From assembly GCA_902825845.1 (NCBI GenBank), contig CADECM010000002.1:103826-158834 (forward strand): a stretch of 55,009 nucleotides of DNA. The letters run 5' to 3'. Made by a program: the position numbers and the translations under genes. The notes under the pieces were generated by a model. That model saw nothing but the letters and a program-made list of their open reading frames with translations, ran no database searches and was not told where the DNA came from. This stretch comes from an uncultured beta proteobacterium. GTDB taxonomy: Bacteria; Pseudomonadota; Gammaproteobacteria; Burkholderiales; SG8-41. Shown piece after piece: positions 1 to 8,355 of the stretch; the stretch's first letter is position 1, and the number at the start of each line of letters is the position of its first letter.

Positions 1-1038
1 CACGCCGATTACGACAAGGTGCGCGCGCTGCATGCAGGCAAGAAGGGGCCGGAGCTGATTCCCATCGCTGAAGCGCGTGCCAACGCCTTCAAGACCGACT
101 GGAGCAAGCACGTGCCGGTCGCGCCGGCGTTCCCCGGCATGAAGCTGCTGAAAAACTACGATCTCTCGGAGATCGCCGAGTACATCGACTGGGGGCCTTT
201 TTTCCAGACGTGGGATCTGGCGGGTTCGTATCCGAAGATACTTGACGATGCCATTGTCGGGGCCGAGGCGAAAAAAGTGCTTGCCGATGCCCAGGCAATG
301 CTCAAAAAAATCATCGGCGGCAAATGGCTGCAGGCGCATGGCGTGCTGGGGTTGTTTGCGGCGAACAGTATTCATCACGGCGAAGACATCGAGATTTACG
401 GCGACGAAAAGCGCGCAACTCCCGTGATGACCTGGCACAATCTGCGTCAGCAGAATCGCAAGCCGACCGGCAATCCCAACTTGTGTCTGGGTGATTTTGT
501 CGCGCCGAAAGATTCTGGTGTCAGGGATTACATCGGCGCATTCGCGGTGACCGCGGGTGTGGGCATCGAGAAGAAGCTGGCCGAGTTCGAGAAAAAACAT
601 GACGACTACAACGCCATCATGCTCAAAGCCCTGGCCGACCGGCTGGCCGAGGCTTTTGCAGAACTGCTGCACAAGCGCGTGCGGCGCGAGTTCTGGGGCT
701 ATGCCAAAGACGAGCATCTCGACAATGATGCGATGATCGCTGAAAAATATCGCGGCGTGCGTCCCGCGCCGGGATATCCCGCATGTCCGGACCACACCGA
801 GAAAGGCGCGTTGTTCGAACTGCTCGACGCCAAACGCGCCGGCATCACGCTGACGGAAAGTTTTGCCATGTGGCCGGCGTCGTCGGTGAGCGGCTTTTAT
901 CTGGCGCACCGCCAAGCGCAGTATTTCGCGGTCGGCAAGATCGGCAAGGATCAGGCCGAAGATTACGCCAGGCGCAAGGGTATGCCGCTTGCCGAAGCCG
1001 AAACGTGGCTGGCGCCCGCCCTGGGCTATGAGCGCTGA
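1..1038 (+). CDS. metH: Cobalamin-dependent methionine synthase, C-terminal activation domain (partial, 5' end outside window)
   Basis: This is the 3' end of B12-dependent methionine synthase, which moves a methyl group from methyl-tetrahydrofolate to homocysteine in the cytoplasm. The 345 visible residues read in frame from base 1. They match the AdoMet-binding reactivation domain, which reductively methylates oxidised cobalamin. Hallmarks are RPAPGYPACPDHTEK at about residues 252-266 and ESFAMWPASSVSGFYL at about 285-300, followed by the typical end (QAEDYARRKGMP, then WLAPALGY). The B12-binding and substrate domains must lie upstream of the window. Its last 11 bases overlap the start of the next gene. 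Identification is from recognised motifs; completeness of the whole gene cannot be judged. Confidence 0.96.
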   Translation, partial: HADYDKVRALHAGKKGPELIPIAEARANAFKTDWSKHVPVAPAFPGMKLLKNYDLSEIAEYIDWGPFFQTWDLAGSYPKILDDAIVGAEAKKVLADAQAMLKKIIGGKWLQAHGVLGLFAANSIHHGEDIEIYGDEKRATPVMTWHNLRQQNRKPTGNPNLCLGDFVAPKDSGVRDYIGAFAVTAGVGIEKKLAEFEKKHDDYNAIMLKALADRLAEAFAELLHKRVRREFWGYAKDEHLDNDAMIAEKYRGVRPAPGYPACPDHTEKGALFELLDAKRAGITLTESFAMWPASSVSGFYLAHRQAQYFAVGKIGKDQAEDYARRKGMPLAEAETWLAPALGYER

Positions 1039-1804
1039 CCCGCGTTTCACGGATGCTGAGTGCGCGCAATTCGCGCGCGATGGTTACGCGATGGTGCGGG
1101 GTCTCGCGCCCGGTGCCACGGTGGCGCGCATGCGCGAAGTCGCCGCGGCGCATCTGGCCGAGGCGCGCCTGCCGGTGGAATTCGAAGCCGATACGCACTA
1201 TCCCGGCGCGCCGGCGTCGCGCAATGCGCCGGGCGGGCGCACCGTGCGCCGGCTGCTGCAGGCGTATGCCCGCGATGCGGTGTTTCGCGCTTGGGCGCTG
1301 TCGCCGCTGATCGCGCCGCGGCTGACGCAATTGCTGGGTCCGCGGGCGATGCTGTCGCAGGCGCATCACAACTGCATCATGACCAAGAATCCGGCGTTCA
1401 GCAGCGTCACGCAATGGCATCGAGATATCCGCTACTGGGCTTTTGAGAAACCAGAACTGGTGTCGGTGTGGCTGGCGCTGGGTGAAGAACGGCTCGATAA
1501 CGGCTGCCTGCTGCTGCTGCCGGGCACGCACCGCATGGAATTTTCAGAGCAGCGGCTGGATGACGCGCAATTTCTGCGCGCGGATCAGCCGGAAAGTCGC
1601 GCCCTGCTACAGACGCAAATCGCCGCGGAACTGCAGGCGGGAGATGTGCTGTTTTTTCATTGCCGGTTGTTTCATGCCGCAGGCAACAACCAGACCTCCG
1701 AGACCAAGTTTTCGGTAGTGCACACCTATCACGCGGCGGACAACCCGCCGCTGGCGGGTACCCGATCGGCGGCGTTGGCGGATGTGCCGCTACCGCAAGA
1801 ATAA
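1028..1804 (+). CDS. Phytanoyl-CoA dioxygenase (PhyH) family protein
   Basis: A 258-residue Fe(II)/2-oxoglutarate-dependent oxygenase of the PhyH family. The 2-His-1-carboxylate facial triad is visible: H131 and D133 in QWHRDIRYW, and the distal histidine H216 in LFHAAGNN. A core strand (LLLLPGTHRMEF) also fits the family. The ATG at 1028 lies inside the metH stop region (11-nt overlap), which suggests translational coupling; a longer in-frame start at 989 would only extend into metH and is unlikely. The substrate is unknown: PhyH members hydroxylate fatty acyl-CoAs, amino acids or natural products. A copy of the AT-rich boundary motif begins four bases after its stop. Confidence 0.85.
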   Translation: MSADPRFTDAECAQFARDGYAMVRGLAPGATVARMREVAAAHLAEARLPVEFEADTHYPGAPASRNAPGGRTVRRLLQAYARDAVFRAWALSPLIAPRLTQLLGPRAMLSQAHHNCIMTKNPAFSSVTQWHRDIRYWAFEKPELVSVWLALGEERLDNGCLLLLPGTHRMEFSEQRLDDAQFLRADQPESRALLQTQIAAELQAGDVLFFHCRLFHAAGNNQTSETKFSVVHTYHAADNPPLAGTRSAALADVPLPQE

Positions 1805-1807
1805 TTA

Positions 1808-1820
1808 TAAGTATCTGTTT
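1808..1820 (-). repeat. AT-rich boundary motif copy 1
   Basis: The minus strand reads AAACAGATACTTA, the core shared by ten sites in this window. It is extended by a small inverted repeat CTGTTT-TT-AAACAG (1815-1828). It lies four bases after the PhyH stop codon. Confidence 0.65.
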
Positions 1821-2006
1821 TTAAACAGTTTATAGGCCGCCGTGGTCGCGCAGACAACGGCGAGCGCGCTGGGCAGCCGTTGTGCCGGCGACATCGGTTC
1901 CGTAACGCGATGGTGTTGCCGGAGCGGAGACCGCAACGCCTTTGCGCCGCTGGTGGCCGGTTACTCGACCCGGATATTCTCGGTCCGAATTACCGCCGGA
2001 AGGCGC

Positions 2007-2201
2007 TCAACTGCGTACTTGAAAAAGACGGCAAAGGTCAGCGGCGATGCCTTGCAGGGTATCGCGCCGTGAGCCGCGTGCCGCCAACAATTGCGACAGC
2101 AGGGCGGCGCTGGATTTATTGGAAAATTCCTTGTCATCCATGCCGTAGCGGTCGTGGCCGGGTTGGCCGGGCTGCGCGCGCGGGGCTGCCGAATGGGGCA
2201 T
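2007..2201 (-). CDS. Possible small hypothetical protein
   Basis: A 64-residue minus-strand ORF that I do not recognise. Points in favour are GC-rich third positions, a GGAAA sequence about 10 bases before the ATG and no overlap with a better gene. The C-terminal half (SSAALLSQLLAARG, then IAADLCRLFQ) could form amphipathic helices. Points against are its small size and lack of family resemblance. It may equally be non-coding or a gene remnant. Confidence 0.25.
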   Translation of the reverse strand: MPHSAAPRAQPGQPGHDRYGMDDKEFSNKSSAALLSQLLAARGSRRDTLQGIAADLCRLFQVRS

Positions 2202-2364
2202 TTTGAGCTTGTTTCCGGGTTTACGTGGAATATACTAAGTATCGGGATGTTTACCTGTAACCGGAAAGTCGACTGCAGCGAATAGTCTGTAAGCAAGCGT
2301 GCCAGGCGACCGACCACTACCGGTGAAGCAACGAGATAGGGTGAGACCTTATGGTGAGATGTAG

Positions 2365-3624
2365 ATGAAAAACATCCTGGTGCTGTTTCCCAAGGACTGG
2401 GACCGCGAGGAACTCGATCAGCCCCGCTATCGTGGACGCTACGCCTTCCATTATGAGGGGTTTGATCTGTTCAGGTTCCCCGAGAATGCGCGGCTGATGA
2501 CGTTCGATGTGCGCCGATACATCGACAAGCTGGTTAAAAAGTATCGCGGGCGCATCGACGGCGTGCTCAGCAACAACGAGCACTTCGGCGCGCTGATTGC
2601 GGCGGTAGTGGCGCAGCGCCTGGGCCTGCCCGGCACCGACCCCGCAGTGATTATCGCTGCGCAGCACAAATATTATGCACGCTGCCTGCAGCAGAAGATC
2701 GTGCCTGAGGCCACGCCCCGTTTTTCGGTGTTTCCGTATAAAGTGGCCTCTGCCGCGGCCACCGGCTTGCCGTTTCCGTTTTACGTCAAGCCGGTGAAGG
2801 CCACCTTTTCGGTGCTCGCACGCCGGGTGGATGACTTTGCACAGTTGCAGTCGCACCTGCGCTTTAACGCGCTGGAGACGCTGATCCTGCACAAGCTGGT
2901 GACGCCGTTCAACGATCTGATGACGCGCTATACGCCGTTTTCGATCGACGCGCATCACCTGATCGCCGAAGAAATTCTCGACGGCGTACAGGTCAACGTC
3001 GACGGCTTCATGCATAACGGCAAGATCACGCTTCTCGGCATCGTGGATGAGGTAATGTATCCCGGCACGCAGGCGTTTTTGCGATTCGAATATCCTTCGC
3101 GGCTGCCGCCGGATGTGCTGGCGCGCATGAAAGCGCTCACCGAGAAGCTCTTCAACGGCATCGATTACGGCTACGGCTTTTTCAATGTCGAACTCATTTA
3201 CCAGCCGCAAACCGGCAGCATCCGTATTGTCGAAATCAATCCGCGCATGGCGTCACAGATTGTCAATCTCTATCGCCGGGTCGACGGCTACGATCCGTAC
3301 GAACTGCTGATCAGCCTGGCACTGGGTGACGCGCCCGCGGTTACCTTCGGCGCCGGCGTTTTCGGCGCCGCGGCCAGCTTCGTGTTTCGCCGCTTCGACG
3401 GGCGCGAGGTGACGCGCGTGCCGGGGCAGGCGCAACTGGCTTCGGTGCGCGAGCGCTACCCTGACGCGCGTTTGATGCTCTATCTCAAACGCGGCGCGAG
3501 CCTGGCGCGTGAAATGAAATGGCTGGGCAGCTATCGCTATGCGGTGCTCAATCTGGGCGGCGCCAGCGCCGAGGACCTGCACCAGCGCTACGACGACATC
3601 AGGCGCTCGCTGGCGTTTGAATAG
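2365..3624 (+). CDS. ATP-grasp domain-containing protein of unknown substrate
   Basis: A 419-residue soluble protein with an ATP-grasp fold, which activates a carboxylate as an acyl-phosphate and ligates it to an amine or thiol. The N-terminal part (about 1-115) looks like a preATP-grasp domain. FYVKPVKATFS (about 139-149) provides the nucleotide-binding lysine strand. VEINPRMASQIVNLY (about 289-303) is the Mg-ATP-binding end motif with conserved Glu, Asn and Arg. Length fits free-standing carboxylate-amine ligases. It is not purK, purD, carB or ddl by motif. No neighbouring biosynthetic cluster reveals its substrate. The Shine-Dalgarno sequence is weak (GGTGAG about 9 nt before ATG). Confidence 0.8.
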   Translation: MKNILVLFPKDWDREELDQPRYRGRYAFHYEGFDLFRFPENARLMTFDVRRYIDKLVKKYRGRIDGVLSNNEHFGALIAAVVAQRLGLPGTDPAVIIAAQHKYYARCLQQKIVPEATPRFSVFPYKVASAAATGLPFPFYVKPVKATFSVLARRVDDFAQLQSHLRFNALETLILHKLVTPFNDLMTRYTPFSIDAHHLIAEEILDGVQVNVDGFMHNGKITLLGIVDEVMYPGTQAFLRFEYPSRLPPDVLARMKALTEKLFNGIDYGYGFFNVELIYQPQTGSIRIVEINPRMASQIVNLYRRVDGYDPYELLISLALGDAPAVTFGAGVFGAAASFVFRRFDGREVTRVPGQAQLASVRERYPDARLMLYLKRGASLAREMKWLGSYRYAVLNLGGASAEDLHQRYDDIRRSLAFE

Positions 3625-3761
3625 GCCTCACGCGGCACATTGCGTTGCCGCGCGAGCTATGCCCGGCCTGACCGCCCGGACAGCGACAATTCCCGCCACC
3701 ACGTATGGCCGCATGCCCGGGTGCACGAGACGTGACGGGGTGGGCATAAATAATCATTTAA

Positions 3762-3774
3762 AAACAAATACTTA
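3762..3774 (+). repeat. AT-rich boundary motif copy 2
   Basis: Core AAACAAATACTTA, whose last A is the first base of the ATG of the DUF486 gene. The motif takes the place normally used by a ribosome binding site; no purine-rich Shine-Dalgarno sequence is visible. Confidence 0.65.
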
Positions 3775-4130
3775 TGAATATTACTCCGCAATATTCCATG
3801 GTGATATGCGCGTTGATGCTGACCGCGTCGAATGTCTTCATGACCTTCGCCTGGTACGGGCACCTCAAGCACCTCAACAGCAAACCGTGGTGGATCGCGG
3901 CGTTGATCAGTTGGGGCATCGCGTTGTTCGAATACCTGCTGCAAGTGCCGGCCAACCGCATCGGATATGGCCCGATGAATCTCGCGCAACTGAAAATCCT
4001 GCAGGAAGTCATCACCCTGGTGGTGTTTGTGGTGTTCGCCGTCGCTTACATGGGGCAGGAAATCCGCATCAACTATCTGTATGCGGCGCTGTGTCTGATG
4101 GGCGCGGTGTATTTCATCTTCAGCGCGTAA
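3774..4130 (+). CDS. DUF486 / DMT-family small integral membrane protein
   Basis: A 118-residue protein with four predicted transmembrane helices (about 7-25, 37-55, 73-92 and 98-116). It carries the typical DUF486 signatures TFAWYGHLKHLN (about 23-34) and EYLLQVPANRIGY (about 53-65). DUF486 proteins resemble half-size drug/metabolite transporter proteins, but no substrate is known. The start ATG is directly fused to an AT-rich boundary motif and lacks an obvious ribosome binding site. The gene stands alone and is followed by a long inverted repeat. Confidence 0.88.
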   Translation: MNITPQYSMVICALMLTASNVFMTFAWYGHLKHLNSKPWWIAALISWGIALFEYLLQVPANRIGYGPMNLAQLKILQEVITLVVFVVFAVAYMGQEIRINYLYAALCLMGAVYFIFSA

Positions 4131-4137
4131 TAAGAGC

Positions 4138-4229
4138 CAGTGAACAGTGAAGGTTGAACCGTAAGCAGCGGTGAAGCGGTTCTGACGCGGCCGTGCGCGT
4201 CTTTACGGTTCACGGTTCACGGTTCACTG
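4138..4229. repeat. Long imperfect inverted repeat between DUF486 and mpl
   Basis: The left arm at 4138-4164 and right arm at 4202-4229 pair over about 27 bases with few mismatches, around a 37-base loop. The right arm contains three tandem ACGGTTC units. It could fold into a long hairpin in RNA of either strand and act as a terminator or transcript-stabilising structure before mpl. There is no U-tract. Confidence 0.6.
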
Positions 4230-4245
4230 CGGTATCCTATGGCCC

Positions 4246-5601
4246 ATGCACATCCACATTCTTGGCATCTGTGGCACCTTCATGGGCGGCATTGCCGCCA
4301 TCGCGCGCACGGCGGGGCACACGGTAACGGGCTGCGACGCCAACGTCTATCCGCCGATGAGCACGCAGCTTGAGGCGCAGGGCATCACGCTGATCGAGGG
4401 CTTTGCCGCCGATCAGGTGAAGCTCAATCCCGACTTGTTTGTCGCGGGCAATGTAGTGGCGCGCGGCAACCCGCTGATGGAGGCGATTCTCAACCGTGGT
4501 TTGCCGTATACCTCCGGGCCGCAGTGGCTGGCGGAAAACGTGCTGCGCGACAAATGGGTGCTGGCGGTGGCGGGCACCCACGGCAAGACCACCACCACCG
4601 CCATGCTGGCGTGGATGCTCGAGCACGGCGGACTGAATCCCGGCTTTCTGGTCGGTGGGGTGCCGGAGAATTTCGGCATCTCGGCGCGTCTTTCGGGTGC
4701 GCCGTTTTTTGTGATCGAAGCCGACGAATACGACACCGCGTTCTTCGACAAACGGTCCAAGTTCGTACACTACCGGCCGCGCACCGCGATACTCAACAAC
4801 CTCGAATTCGACCACGCGGATATTTTTGCCGACCTCGCCGCCATTGAAACCCAGTTTCACCATCTGGTACGCACCGTGCCGGGCGAGGGCTTGATCGTCA
4901 GCAATGGCGGCGATGCGAATCTCGATCGCGTTCTGCAACGGGGCTGCTGGACGCCCGTCGAACGTTACGGTGTCAGCGCGGGCTGGCAGGCGGGAACGCG
5001 ATATGCGGACGGCTTTGCGGTGGCGTTCAACGGCGCGTCCCAGGGCCGTGTGCATTGGGACTTGCTGGGCGAACACAATGTCGCCAATGCACTGGCGGCC
5101 ATCGCCGCGGCGCGCCACGCGGGTGTGCCGTCCAAACTGGCGATCGAAGCACTGGCGACCTTCAAAAACGTCAAGCGCCGCATGGAAACCCGCGGTACGG
5201 CCAACGGCGTTACCGTGTATGACGATTTCGCACATCACCCTACCGCGATCGCCACCACCATTGCCGGCCTGCGCGCGAAGATAGGCAGGGCGCGATTGAT
5301 CGCGGTGCTGGAGCCGCGCTCCAACACCATGAAGCAGGGCGCACTCAAGGACCAGCTGGCCGCCAGTCTGGCGCAGGCGGACCGGGTGTTTTGCTACAGC
5401 ACGGGCCTTGGCTGGGATGCCGCGGCGGCGCTTGCGCCGCTGGGCGGGAAGGCCGCTGTGAGTGATCATTTCGATACCCTGCTCACGCAGCTTGCCGCCA
5501 CTGTGCGCGCGGGGGACCATGTGCTGATCATGAGCAACGGCGGATTTGGCGGCATTCACGGCAAACTGCTGGCCCGGCTGGCGGACCCCGCGCACGCATG
5601 A
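4246..5601 (+). CDS. mpl: UDP-N-acetylmuramate:L-alanyl-gamma-D-glutamyl-meso-diaminopimelate ligase
   Basis: A 451-residue cytoplasmic Mur-ligase-family enzyme that recycles the murein tripeptide by joining it to UDP-MurNAc. The N-terminal Rossmann segment begins HIHILGICGTFMGG (residues 2-15), characteristic of Mpl rather than MurC. The ATP loop is GTHGKTTTT (about 109-117). The central motif EADEYDTAFFDKRSKF is at about 157-172, and DDFAHHPTA at about 326-334 marks the C-terminal domain. Length is normal. Its stop overlaps the next ATG by four bases, indicating co-translation with the AAA ATPase. This supports a Gram-negative host with peptidoglycan recycling. Confidence 0.96.
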   Translation: MHIHILGICGTFMGGIAAIARTAGHTVTGCDANVYPPMSTQLEAQGITLIEGFAADQVKLNPDLFVAGNVVARGNPLMEAILNRGLPYTSGPQWLAENVLRDKWVLAVAGTHGKTTTTAMLAWMLEHGGLNPGFLVGGVPENFGISARLSGAPFFVIEADEYDTAFFDKRSKFVHYRPRTAILNNLEFDHADIFADLAAIETQFHHLVRTVPGEGLIVSNGGDANLDRVLQRGCWTPVERYGVSAGWQAGTRYADGFAVAFNGASQGRVHWDLLGEHNVANALAAIAAARHAGVPSKLAIEALATFKNVKRRMETRGTANGVTVYDDFAHHPTAIATTIAGLRAKIGRARLIAVLEPRSNTMKQGALKDQLAASLAQADRVFCYSTGLGWDAAAALAPLGGKAAVSDHFDTLLTQLAATVRAGDHVLIMSNGGFGGIHGKLLARLADPAHA

Positions 5602-7130
5602 ATGACCAACGTGATCTGACCCTGATTATTCGTTCGCGATTTCCGATCGTGCTGATCGAAACGCACGAAGAGACGCGCGTGATGACCCTGCTCGAACAGG
5701 TGGCGCGGCTCGAAGGGCAGGGCCTGTTTGTGTGGTCGGCGGCGGACGGCCTGCAGCGCCGCGACAACCCGCTGGCCGCCGCGCCAGGCAGCTACAGCGT
5801 GAGCAGCGTGCAGCGCGGACCGTATGGCAAAGGGCCAATTGCCGACACGCTGGCGATTGGCGGCGCGCTCAAGCATATCTACGCCACCAACTTCAACGGC
5901 ATGTATGTGCTGGTGGATGTGCACCCCTATCTCGAAGATCCGGTGCATCAGCGGCTGCTCAAAAGCATTGCGCAGGATTACGCGCGCGTGCCGCGCACGC
6001 TGGTGCTGGTGGCGCCGCGCCTGAACCTGCCGGAAGACTTGCTGCGCCTGGCGGCCCGTTTTGAACTCAAGCTGCCCGACACTGCGGCCATGCGCGAGCT
6101 GATCGACCGTGAAGCGCGTGAAGCCATTCGTTTCGGCGGCAATATCAGCGATGACCCCGAAGCAGTGACGCTGATCAGCCAGCATCTGGTGGGCCTGTGC
6201 ATGGAGGACGCGCGTCGTCTGGTACGGCAATGCCTTACCGAAGATGGGCGAATCACCTTGCAGGATGTTTCGCGCGTGCTGAGGGCCAAGCAGGAAAAGC
6301 TCGGCGCCGGCGGCGCGGTGCAGATGGAACTCGGCGTGGCGCAGCTCGGTGATGTGGCGGGGCTTGCCAATCTCAAGCGCTGGCTGGCGCAGCGGCGCGC
6401 AGCCTTTGTCGGCGATGCGGCGGCGATGGGACTGGAGCCGCCCAAGGGCGTGTTGTTGCTCGGCGTGCAGGGCGGCGGCAAGAGCCTTGCCGCCAAGGCG
6501 GTGGCGGGGGCCTGGCACCTGCCGCTGTTGCGGCTGGATTTTGGATCACTATTCGACAAGTGGCTGGGCGAAACCGAACGCAAGCTGCGCGAAGCGCTGA
6601 AATTCGCCGACAGCATGGCGCCGTGCGTGCTGTGGATGGATGAAATCGAAAAAGGCATTGCGCCGGGCGGAGCGGCCGATGGCGGCGAATCGCGGCGCTT
6701 GCTCGGCACACTGCTGACATGGATGGCGGAGCGCACCAGCAAGGTATTCATGGTGGCCACCGCCAATGACATCGAACACCTGCCGCCGGAGTTGATACGC
6801 AAGGGCCGCTTCGACGAGGTATTTTTTGTCGATCTGCCGGATGGCGCAACGCGCATGGAAATCTTTCGTGTGCATTTGTCGCGCCGCAAACTCGATCCGG
6901 CGAAATTCGATCTGGCCAAATTGGCGGACGCGACAGATGGATTTTCGGGCGCAGAAATCGAACAGGCGATCGTGTCGGGTCTGTACGAGGCGCACGCCAG
7001 CGGCAGGCCGCTGAATACCGTGCACGTGCTGACCGAGTCCGTGCGCACGCGACCGCTGTCGGTGGTGATGGCTGAAAAAATCGCCTCGCTGCGCGCATGG
7101 GCCGCGGAACGCACGGTGCCGGCCAATTGA
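5598..7130 (+). CDS. Ycf46-like AAA+ ATPase
   Basis: A 510-residue AAA+ ATPase resembling the bacterial/chloroplast Ycf46 family. The N-terminal 240 residues are a family-specific domain. Walker A is the variant GVQGGGKS (about 289-296), Walker B is VLWMDEIEKG (about 344-353), and the second region of homology includes ATANDIEHLPPELIRKGRFDE (about 387-407, quoted in parts). The C-terminal lid is helical. Ycf46 proteins have been linked to photosynthesis/CO2 use in cyanobacteria, but the bacterial role is unclear. It overlaps mpl by ATGA, so the two are probably made together; any functional link to cell-wall recycling is inference. Confidence 0.85.
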   Translation: MNDQRDLTLIIRSRFPIVLIETHEETRVMTLLEQVARLEGQGLFVWSAADGLQRRDNPLAAAPGSYSVSSVQRGPYGKGPIADTLAIGGALKHIYATNFNGMYVLVDVHPYLEDPVHQRLLKSIAQDYARVPRTLVLVAPRLNLPEDLLRLAARFELKLPDTAAMRELIDREAREAIRFGGNISDDPEAVTLISQHLVGLCMEDARRLVRQCLTEDGRITLQDVSRVLRAKQEKLGAGGAVQMELGVAQLGDVAGLANLKRWLAQRRAAFVGDAAAMGLEPPKGVLLLGVQGGGKSLAAKAVAGAWHLPLLRLDFGSLFDKWLGETERKLREALKFADSMAPCVLWMDEIEKGIAPGGAADGGESRRLLGTLLTWMAERTSKVFMVATANDIEHLPPELIRKGRFDEVFFVDLPDGATRMEIFRVHLSRRKLDPAKFDLAKLADATDGFSGAEIEQAIVSGLYEAHASGRPLNTVHVLTESVRTRPLSVVMAEKIASLRAWAAERTVPAN

Positions 7131-7138
7131 AGTAAATA

Positions 7139-7151
7139 TAACCATCTGTTT
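7139..7151 (-). repeat. AT-rich boundary motif copy 3
   Basis: The minus strand reads AAACAGATGGTTA. It lies between the AAA ATPase stop and the amidase start, immediately before the amidase ribosome binding site AAGG. Confidence 0.65.
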
Positions 7152-7165
7152 ATAAAGGATTAATT

Positions 7166-8338
7166 GTGAACATTCTTGACCGCGACACCCTCGGCGCCTT
7201 CTGCCGTCATACCCACGTTGAAATGGCCGGCGCGGCGGAGGGAGCGCTAGCGCGCCTGACATTTGGCCTGAAAGATATTTTCGATGTGGCCGGCCACAAG
7301 ACGGGCTTCGGAAACCCGGACTGGCTACGCACCCACGACGCCGCCAAGGTGCATTCGGTGGTGGCGAAAAAACTCCTCGATGCGGGCGCCACGCTTGCCG
7401 GCAAAACGCATACCGAGGAAATGGCGTTCAGCCTCACCGGCGAAAACGCGCACTACGGCACGCCGAAGAATGTTGCCGCACCGGGGCGCGTGCCCGGTGG
7501 TTCCTCCAGCGGCTCGGCCGCGGCGGTGGCGGGCAAGTTGGTGGATTTTGCGATCGGCAGCGACACCGGCGGATCGGTGCGCGCGCCGGCGAGTTTCTGC
7601 GGCATTTACGGCATACGCCCCACGCACGGCCGCGTGTCGCTGGAAGGCGTATGTCCGCTGGCGCCGGGCTTCGACACCTGCGGCTGGTTCGCGCGTGACG
7701 CCGGGCTGCTCGCACGCGTGGGCGATGTGCTGCTCGGCGGCAAGGCCAATGCGCACGGCCGCGTGTTGCTGGCGCAGGATGCGTACGCGCTGGCCACGCC
7801 CGAGGCGCAGCAGGCCTTGCAGCCCGCGCTGGAACGCGTGACGCGCGTGATCGGCAAAGCGGAAGCGGTGACCGTGAGCGCTGAGGGTTTGAACGAATGG
7901 TTTGAAGTATTTCGCGTGCTTCAGTTCGCGGAAATCTGGGACACGCACCGCGAATGGGTGACGCGCGTCAAGCCGCATTTCGGCGTTGCCATCGGCAAAC
8001 GCTTTGAAGCGGTGGCCAAGGTTAGCGCCGCTGAAGTCGCGCACATGACGCCGCAGCGCGAAGCCATCGCCGATCGCCTCGACAAACTGCTCGCCAATAA
8101 CGCCATCCTGCTGCTGCCCAGCGTGCCCGACATCGCGCCGCCGTTGAACTGCCCGCACGATCAAACCACGGCGTTTCGCGAGCGCGCGATGGGTATGCTG
8201 TGCATTTCCGGCATCGGACGGTTGCCGCAGGTGAGTCTGCCGCTGGCAACGCTCAACGGTTGTCCGCTGGGATTATCGATTGCGGCGGCGCGGGGCAACG
8301 ACGAGATGCTGCTCGACGTTGCACGGCGGATTGTCTGA
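7166..8338 (+). CDS. Amidase signature family hydrolase
   Basis: A 390-residue amidase-signature enzyme. The Ser-cisSer-Lys triad is visible: Lys36 in FGLKDIFD, cis-Ser113 in GGSSSGSAAA and nucleophile Ser137 in GSDTGGSVR. It is shorter than GatA (about 480), lacks GatB/GatC neighbours and resembles the stand-alone short amidases that act on small or indole-type amides. It starts with GTG, with AAGG eight bases upstream. The downstream PhzF gene starts 17 bases after its stop, so the two may be co-transcribed. Substrate unknown. Confidence 0.9.
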   Translation: MNILDRDTLGAFCRHTHVEMAGAAEGALARLTFGLKDIFDVAGHKTGFGNPDWLRTHDAAKVHSVVAKKLLDAGATLAGKTHTEEMAFSLTGENAHYGTPKNVAAPGRVPGGSSSGSAAAVAGKLVDFAIGSDTGGSVRAPASFCGIYGIRPTHGRVSLEGVCPLAPGFDTCGWFARDAGLLARVGDVLLGGKANAHGRVLLAQDAYALATPEAQQALQPALERVTRVIGKAEAVTVSAEGLNEWFEVFRVLQFAEIWDTHREWVTRVKPHFGVAIGKRFEAVAKVSAAEVAHMTPQREAIADRLDKLLANNAILLLPSVPDIAPPLNCPHDQTTAFRERAMGMLCISGIGRLPQVSLPLATLNGCPLGLSIAAARGNDEMLLDVARRIV

Positions 8339-8355
8339 CGGGGACCATTCAAGCC

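Larger units (their letters stand above)
1805..2364. other. Intergenic region, 560 nt
   Basis: No convincing conserved gene lies between the PhyH gene and the ATP-grasp gene. The region holds the AT-rich boundary motif (1808-1820), a possible small minus-strand ORF (2007-2201) and a low-GC stretch around 2220-2260 that could carry promoters for the downstream gene. I could not assign a definite promoter. Confidence 0.6.

Noticed and set aside
4237..5595. 452-codon minus-strand ORF antisense to mpl
   Set aside because: It has no recognisable domain, is rich in Arg/His as expected for a shadow frame, and mpl is certain.
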